Source of the DNA: Aricia agestis | Lineage: Eukaryota > Arthropoda > Insecta > Lepidoptera > Lycaenidae | Direction of reading: 5' to 3' | Assembly (NCBI RefSeq): GCF_905147365.1 | Contig: NC_056412.1 | Span: forward strand, 6,812,001 to 6,876,000 | Length of the DNA stretch: 64,000 nt | Shown: one piece after another, positions 57,629 through 64,000 of the stretch | How the letters are laid out: each line of letters begins with the position of its first letter | How positions within the stretch are numbered: position 1 is the stretch's first letter | Made by a program: the position numbers and the translations under genes | Notes under the pieces: model-generated | Told to the model about the DNA's origin: nothing | Database searches by the model: none | Seen by the model: the letters and a program-made list of their open reading frames with translations, nothing else

Positions 57629-58254
57629 AAAATGTAGCCGCAGGACTCTGTGTTTTACTATGATTTCAAAGACTTGACTGAGTTGTTTTACTGTATATCA
57701 TTTGTACTGCGTCATCAGTTCCAAAATACAACAGCCATCACTAATTTCGGTAAGTCGAAATATTGGACTGGAAGCATACGAAATTAATAATTGCACTTAC
57801 ACAAAGGCCGAGTTAGTTGGTTGTGATATTTCGACCAAAACCACCTGCTAACGAGTTGTGTAATGCAATTAATAACGCTATGAATTTTTACATTAATTAC
57901 ACCATTTGACTGTACAACCTAAATTTTAGCCCACATTTTTTTTGTTTAAGATAATAATATTATGTTTTATGTCGAAAATATTTGGTATAAGTATAATTTT
58001 CCAAACTTATTTGATAAAATAAATGATAATAACTGTAAGTTCTATCTAAGAATTATGTGTAGCTAATAAATGGGTGTTCTACCCCACCGATTATAGTGGC
58101 AGTGTGAATTGTGATATAATATATGTTATAGACTTCTTTCACATCGATATAATATAGAATCTTTTTCTACGTTACATATTATTTTTGACAGTGTCATCTA
58201 ACTCTAGATTACAGAGTCATAAAATCAAAATTTTAGATCCATAATATTATATCA
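57629..58254. other. AT-rich DNA, nothing recognised
   Basis: No supported gene, RNA or repeat. Confidence 0.3.
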
Positions 58255-58300
58255 CACACACACAACACACATGCACTCGCACATACACACACTCACACTA
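58255..58300. repeat. Imperfect (CA)n microsatellite
   Basis: Interrupted CACA tract with 'catgcactcgcacat' interruptions. Confidence 0.8.
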
Positions 58301-58374
58301 ATAATATCAATAAAATAACTTTTAATTTAGTGTAATTACATTACTAATTATTATATAAAAAAAATATATATGTA

Positions 58375-58495
58375 ATTATTGTAACTTCGTTTCGTCCCCA
58401 CACGACAGGCATTGCCTAGTGTGGGGATCCGTTATCGCATTATATTATGTTAAAATTTTTTGGTCAATAAATATTTGTATTTGTATTTGTATATA
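58375..58495 (+). mobile_element. LINE 3' tail
   Basis: 'ctagtgtggggatccg' followed by 'ttttttggtcaataaatatttgtatttgtatttgtat': a simple (ATTTGT)n-type end typical of non-LTR retrotransposon insertions. No coding part retained. Confidence 0.6.
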
Positions 58496-59494
58496 GGAGA
58501 TCCGTTACTTCACTTAAGGTATCGATTCGAATATACTCTACCTATATAGTTCGGCTTGTCGGGATACCCAATACTGAACAGTTACCGTGCGAAAGGCACC
58601 ATCAAAGAGCCGCTCAAGATACGACTATGCACTCAGGCAGGCTTACTCGCGCTCATCTTTATTAAATTGATGTCAGTTCTGACTGCCAAAATGCCGCCCC
58701 TTCACTGCTCTGTTCCAGAGCAACGTATGGAATTTGTATTCAATAACTTAAACAGCTGGCTTGTTCGATGTTGCTCCTTCCTTCGACTTATGTAACAGGT
58801 ATTCTTGTCTTATAATTCAATCATCTGCTTCATACATAATAATATTTCGATTTACTTCAACTCAACTCTGAAAACACGTGCTGCTAGTAAATAAAACTTT
58901 AATTAGCTAAGCTCAAACTTCTAAAGAGACAAAAAGGTAAGGCTCAGACATAATATATAATAAATATTTAATTAACTCATAATTTAACACAATATTTTAC
59001 AGAAAAATCTGTGATACATAAAATATATTAAGAAAAATATTTATACTCGCAGCTTGCCCACGAAAAATATTTCAACACATCAGATATGATATAATAATCC
59101 TTAATTACTGTATCAGTGGTTGAATAAGACTTTAATAAGAATCCAATTTGACCGATGCTGATCGCAGAGAATGCCGAAAACTGATCGTTCCAATCATAAC
59201 AGTTAATAAGGCACTCGGTTAATGATTGTCGTTAAAATGATTTTATAGGTAGCGTGCATTAAATCAACGCCGTCGACGGCGGATACAGGTGTACTTTAAA
59301 CAATCAAGTCTCCCCATCCGAACGAAATCTCGGCATAATGTCCAAATGTCCACTACTGTTGTTTTATTAGGTGCTCTAAAGGAAGTAGCCATGGTTAGTC
59401 ACTTTTTGTTTCATTTCAATTGTAATACGGGTCACAATATTGTCACCCGTATTGAAGCAAAACTCATAATCATTATTATAATTTACTTGTTGCA
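58496..59494. other. AT-rich DNA, nothing recognised
   Basis: No supported gene, RNA or repeat. A 79-codon frame (58556-58795) has no recognisable family. Confidence 0.3.
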
Positions 59495-59862
59495 CTTTTT
59501 TTTTTTTATGAAATAAGGGGGCAAACGAGCAAACGGGTCACCTGATGGAAAGCAACTTCCGTCGCCCATGGACACTCGCAGCATCAGAAGAGCTGCAGGT
59601 GCGTTGCCGGCCTTTTAAGAGGGAATAGGGTAATAGGGGAGGGCAGGGATGGGAAGGGAAGGGAAGGTAAGGGAATAGGGGAGGGTGAGGAAGGGAATAG
59701 GGGAGGGTAAGGAAGGGAATAGGGTAGGGGATTGGGCCTCCGGTAAACTCACTCACTCGGCGAAACACAGCGCAAGCGCTGTTTAACGCCGGTTTTCTGT
59801 GAGAACGTGGTATTTCTCCGGTCGAGCCGGCCCATTCGTGCCGAAGCATGGCTCTCCTACGC
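59495..59862 (-). mobile_element. GC-rich lepidopteran repeat (family L), copy 4
   Basis: Complete inverted copy, with an expanded 'gggaataggggagggtaagg' array (about 59620-59730) and an intact 'ccggtaaactcactcactcgg' block. Confidence 0.75.
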
Positions 59863-62800
59863 ACTTGCCTTATCTTAGTCATAAGTAAAGTTCATGACTG
59901 ACAATGAATGCTAAATAATTCGAATTTAAAATCTGATTTCCTCTATTTATCCTTAGAAAAATATTTCTTATGTGAGGCAGAAATTTCGATATGAGGACTG
60001 TAGAAGTTTGCTCCATTTTCGACTCCTGACTTCTGACTGTGTGATAGTGTCAGATTGTTTTGTTGACTTTCCCAGACAATCTGTGGACGATATTTGTAAT
60101 GGGTCAGTATGTAAAACCAATGATAGGGTGTACTGATCTGCATCCCATTCATTATGCCTGGTCCAAATATCGCCGGACGCAGGTGGATCTACGGATGTTA
60201 CCCAAGCTTATTTATAAAACAATGTAGAAACAAATCATTTTTGAAAATAAGATTTTTGAGCCTACACTCATAATGATAACTGTGACTTAAAAATTTGTCA
60301 CAAATTTGATAATTCTAATGATAAGCTCTTATTTAAATTAATGCAAAGAATTTTCAACCCGCAAATACGTTAGAAATAAAAGAATGGAACATTTTTAATT
60401 TAAGGACCTATTACTTTTATTCATATTGTAGTGAATATTAAATATAATATTACTATTTATTACTATTTTACAGCACAACAGTTACATTTTATAGAGCTCG
60501 TAAAAACGATAATTTCAAATCACTTACATTACCTAATCGCCTCACCTTTGGGCTGTACTTAAGTGAACTTAAATTTCTTGTAAAACCATACAAAAGGGAT
60601 AAGATGATAGCGCCGAAGGGTTATTATGGATAATCAGATTATGGAAAAGTGATTTTATATTAAAAAGATATCCGAGACCTTTTTGTACAAAAACGTGTCC
60701 CTGGCGCAAAAAAAAGTTCCACGAGAAATTTCATTTAATCCGAAACTAATAACAACAATTTGAGGGAACAAATTATGTAAACTACTATTAATTACATTGG
60801 ATGTCAAATCTCAAAAGTAATAATTTCGTATAAAAGTAGATTAAGCAAAAACTGCATGTCCGAATAAAATAATAAAGGTTAGTATTTTTGACGAACCGCT
60901 TAGTAATCTATCTATATAACTATTTAAAAATCACGATAGTTATCCTTACATCAATGGCATAAATAAGATTAAGTTAACTTAATGATAATACATTAATATT
61001 ATCCAACAGCATGTAAAGGTAAATTAATAATTTTGAATGCATTAAAAAAACCTCAAATATTTGTTTTGATTCTTCCTAATTACAAATTAAATAATACTTG
61101 TGATTGCTTTGAACGCCCGGAGGACGTTTTAGAGGTAATTTATCAATTGAAAGTATAATCATATTATCATAATATAATACATCAAAGTATTACGCATCAC
61201 TGTTTTTCTTTTATACTTATTTTAGAACTAGAAAAAAAGTTACGCTGGGCTGGGTATAAACTATAATATTATAAGTATTAAGTATATTATTTTGTTATGA
61301 TAGGAAATATTATGATATAGTTAAGCCACAAAAAGACAAAGAATCAATTATCATGAATGTTGCTAACTTTATTTAAAGTTGAGAAAAAAATTTAAAACTG
61401 CTAATCTGATCGAAGACAGTAAATTATTATAATCATCTTTCTCTATCACAGACGGGTTACTATGTTACTTGGCATGGTTAAAATGTTGTATCAAAAATTA
61501 AGGGTCCCGTGCCTAGATGTAATAAATTATAAACAAAAAACTTTTTGAAAAAAAGCTTTTATTTAAATAGTCTAAAAAGAAGAAAATAAAATCCTTAAAA
61601 ATTTAAACTATTATGTTTTAATCCTCAATATTTTATACAATTTGCATGATAATAAAAGCTTGTCGCGCGATTTGTAAATAAACTAGTACCAATTTAACTG
61701 AGTAATACAATATTTTTTTAATAATAAAATCAAGTACCTACTGATAGATTGTTAAGTCTCGCGAGGTGCTAATATACTTTAATACGATACGATAATTATA
61801 TACTTTCGTTTTCGAGTTACTCTTAAAAACCTTTTCATTTAATATCCATATTCTAGGATTGCATAGAAAATAGTTATTTCGCCATCTTGGATGGTCGGCC
61901 ATATTGAATTTAGAGTGATGTCACATACCATATCGTGCATGGTCATCCAAACTAAACGAGTATGCAAAATTTCAGCTCAATCGGTTAAATATATCTACTT
62001 CAAAATTGAGGTACAAAATTCCACCGTAACATACATACTTACATACATACAGAGCAGGTTAAATAAAAGCTTTTAAAAAGGGTGTTTTCCCATTACTGAG
62101 AATTTCATATATTTTATCCGTCTATCGGTTTGTTCTTACCAGTGTATGTTTTGTGTTGCATTTCCTCAACCGCAACAGTTTTAAAAATTTCATACATGAT
62201 TCCTACTTACGCTGTAACAAAAAATACTAGAGTATAGACAGATATTTAAGTAGAATTTAATGAGATAAAATCTTTAGCAATTTTGTACGAACTCAGAACT
62301 ACGGAACCACTTCATGTGCAAGCCTGACCCGCATTCAGTTTTTTTTAATTGATAAAGCCTTTTAAAATATTAGATAGCTTCTTAATATTTTATGTGTGTG
62401 TGTTTTTATATAAAATGATTTATTCGGTCCCCCGCTATTCCTGTTTACGAAGTGATCGCGATACACAAAGCACGAGATCGATATCGCGGCAAATGTATTC
62501 GGCATGATGCGAGAATTTTGACACCAAACAGCCAAGATAACATCTTAAAACCCCTAATGTTTTAAACAAACTCCTTTATGTTGGTTAACTTAATTTCGTA
62601 TAAATAAAAGGATCGTTTTTTGTACGTTTTTTAGGAAGCGAGCGATATGGATATGGATTTAGCAACTCATTTGAGCTATTTAAATTCATAATTACTTCTT
62701 TGTTCGTGTATTCTTTTGCTTACGAGCTCAGATAGGCGATTAAAAAAAGCAAAATATCTTATCAAACAATGTCTACTTTAGCTAAGTATATTTTTTTTAA

Positions 62801-63486
62801 CGACTGAGTTATGGGAAAGAAATATTGTATACTTACTAATTTTGCTTGCAAAACAACAGTAGTAATCAGTAGCTCCAAGTCATCTCAAATAAATCTCTAT
62901 GTTTGACTTTTAGCGTCAAGTAAAATTAGAATTTATGAAAACTATTAAATAATTTTAAATATCTCATTAATTAGTATGGGCCCAACCAGTTTCCACCGAC
63001 GATAAAAATAAACCGGGAATAGTTTAAGCAGTTTAACTCTATAAAACACATATTATGTTAATGCAAAACGGTCTATCATTAACATAAGTATTAATAATTA
63101 TGTATTTGAGATAGTTAAGCGAGTGATTAAGTGTGGCTCGAGGATGAAAATCACCAAAATCCGAGTAGACGCTAGACGCAAGCGTATTACGATATCTAAT
63201 TAGAATATTCCAATTAATATTGGTAATTTTATCACAATCGACATGTTTTATTTCACATGCATATGCAAATATGCACGATAGGCGCTCCGACCGATTGACG
63301 CGGCACAGGTGCTTAGATCGCTCAAGACATATTGATATTAGATTGTATTAATTTTTATTATAATACTATGCGAACCTTAATTAGATTACTTTTTTGTAAT
63401 ACCATTAATTATACTAATTTTACCCGCATCAATATTTAATAAGTATACATTGTATTTGACCATGGCTATCTAGTGTCTATTGAGTT
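59863..63486. other. AT-rich DNA, nothing recognised
   Basis: No supported gene, RNA or repeat; 'agggtcccgtgcc' at 61500 is a trace of the common insect repeat seen at 44775. Confidence 0.3.
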
Positions 63487-63905
63487 TTTTTTTATAAAAT
63501 AAGGGGGCAAACGAGCAAACGGGTCACCTGATGGAAAGCAACTACCGTCGCCCATGGACACTCGCAACATCAGAAGAGCTGCAGGTGCGTTGCCGGCCTT
63601 TTAAGAGGGCATACGCTCTGTTCTTGAAGGTTTTCAGGTCTTATAGGTCCGTAAAAACTGCTGGTGACAGTTCGTTCCAGAGTTTTACAGTGCGCGGCAG
63701 AAAGTTACGCGAGAAACGCACCGTGGATTTTGTAGTTGTGATCTGTCTGTCATTTATCGTCTTACCTGTCTCTAAAGGGCGGCTACATATCTGGGATCAT
63801 TTGACTCATCGACCATTGCAAATGAATTGGTATGAAATGGTTTTAAAAAAAACTAATATAAGAAACTCCAGACAAAATGGGTCATTCCAATTTCCAGGCT
63901 GCTCT
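63487..63905 (-). mobile_element. GC-rich lepidopteran repeat (family L), copy 5, different internal part
   Basis: The first 120 bp match the other copies ('gcaaacgagcaaacgggtca', 'cccatggacactcgca'). After 'ccttttaagagggcatacgc' it diverges into 'gttcttgaaggttttcaggtc' and 'ttccagagttttacagtgcg...', a second, longer form of the family, perhaps nearer to the parent element. Confidence 0.65.
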
Positions 63906-64000
63906 AGAAGTAGTAAGTGTCATTAAACTCAGCGAGATTTTTAGGCTATCTCATAGTTTTTATCGCGGGCTTTGACCACGATGATGGAATCAAGAAACGA

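Overview
The window looks like AT-rich nuclear DNA of an insect, almost certainly a moth or butterfly. The evidence is several copies each of tRNA-headed SINEs, foldback MITEs, Helitron-like fragments and LINE tails of the kinds common in Lepidoptera. No host gene could be supported anywhere in the 64 kb. Family names are given from recognisable motifs only; no database search was possible.

Region 1 (about 1.4-16.4 kb) is a nearly complete Polinton/Maverick-type, adintovirus-like endogenous DNA virus. On the + strand it has a small spliced gene of unknown function, a protein-primed family B DNA polymerase, and a small unknown gene behind a 5'UTR intron. On the - strand, running leftwards from 15.9 to 9.2 kb, lies a compact block: packaging ATPase, an unknown acidic protein in two frames, a coiled-coil protein, a DDE integrase with chromodomain, a parvovirus-VP1-like phospholipase A2/pX-like protein, an adenain-like cysteine protease, a penton-like jelly-roll protein, a 48-residue basic ORF, a double-jelly-roll major capsid protein, and a conserved unknown protein. 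Replication, integration, maturation, capsid and packaging functions are all present, and most frames are open. This suggests a young insertion or continued selection.

Three things stand out in region 1. (a) The polymerase carries an in-frame tandem duplication of 1,410 bp (470 codons) with no difference seen, doubling the exonuclease domain but not the polymerase palm. (b) The - strand block is packed like a polycistronic message: four junctions are 4-base ATGA stop/start overlaps and a fifth is an 8-base overlap. (c) At two junctions where the downstream frame has no proper start codon, the upstream frame ends on the same -1 slippery heptamer, A_AAA_AAC. In both cases a -1 shift enters the next ORF (PLA2-like to protease, and the split acidic gene). 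Programmed frameshifting would link a structural protein to its protease much as retroviral gag-pro does.

Region 2 (16.4-64 kb) is intergenic or intronic DNA made of nested transposable elements. Two DNA transposons are delimited exactly by terminal inverted repeats and perfect 8-bp target duplications (20332-21240 and 31707-32949). There are also a 194-bp-armed foldback (46111-46514), three copies of one MITE-like element, three copies of one SINE and two of another, five copies of a GC-rich lepidopteran repeat, truncated LINE reverse-transcriptase ends, an ORF1-like LINE remnant and two long (TA)n tracts. The remaining stretches are AT-rich, with only short open frames and nothing recognisable.
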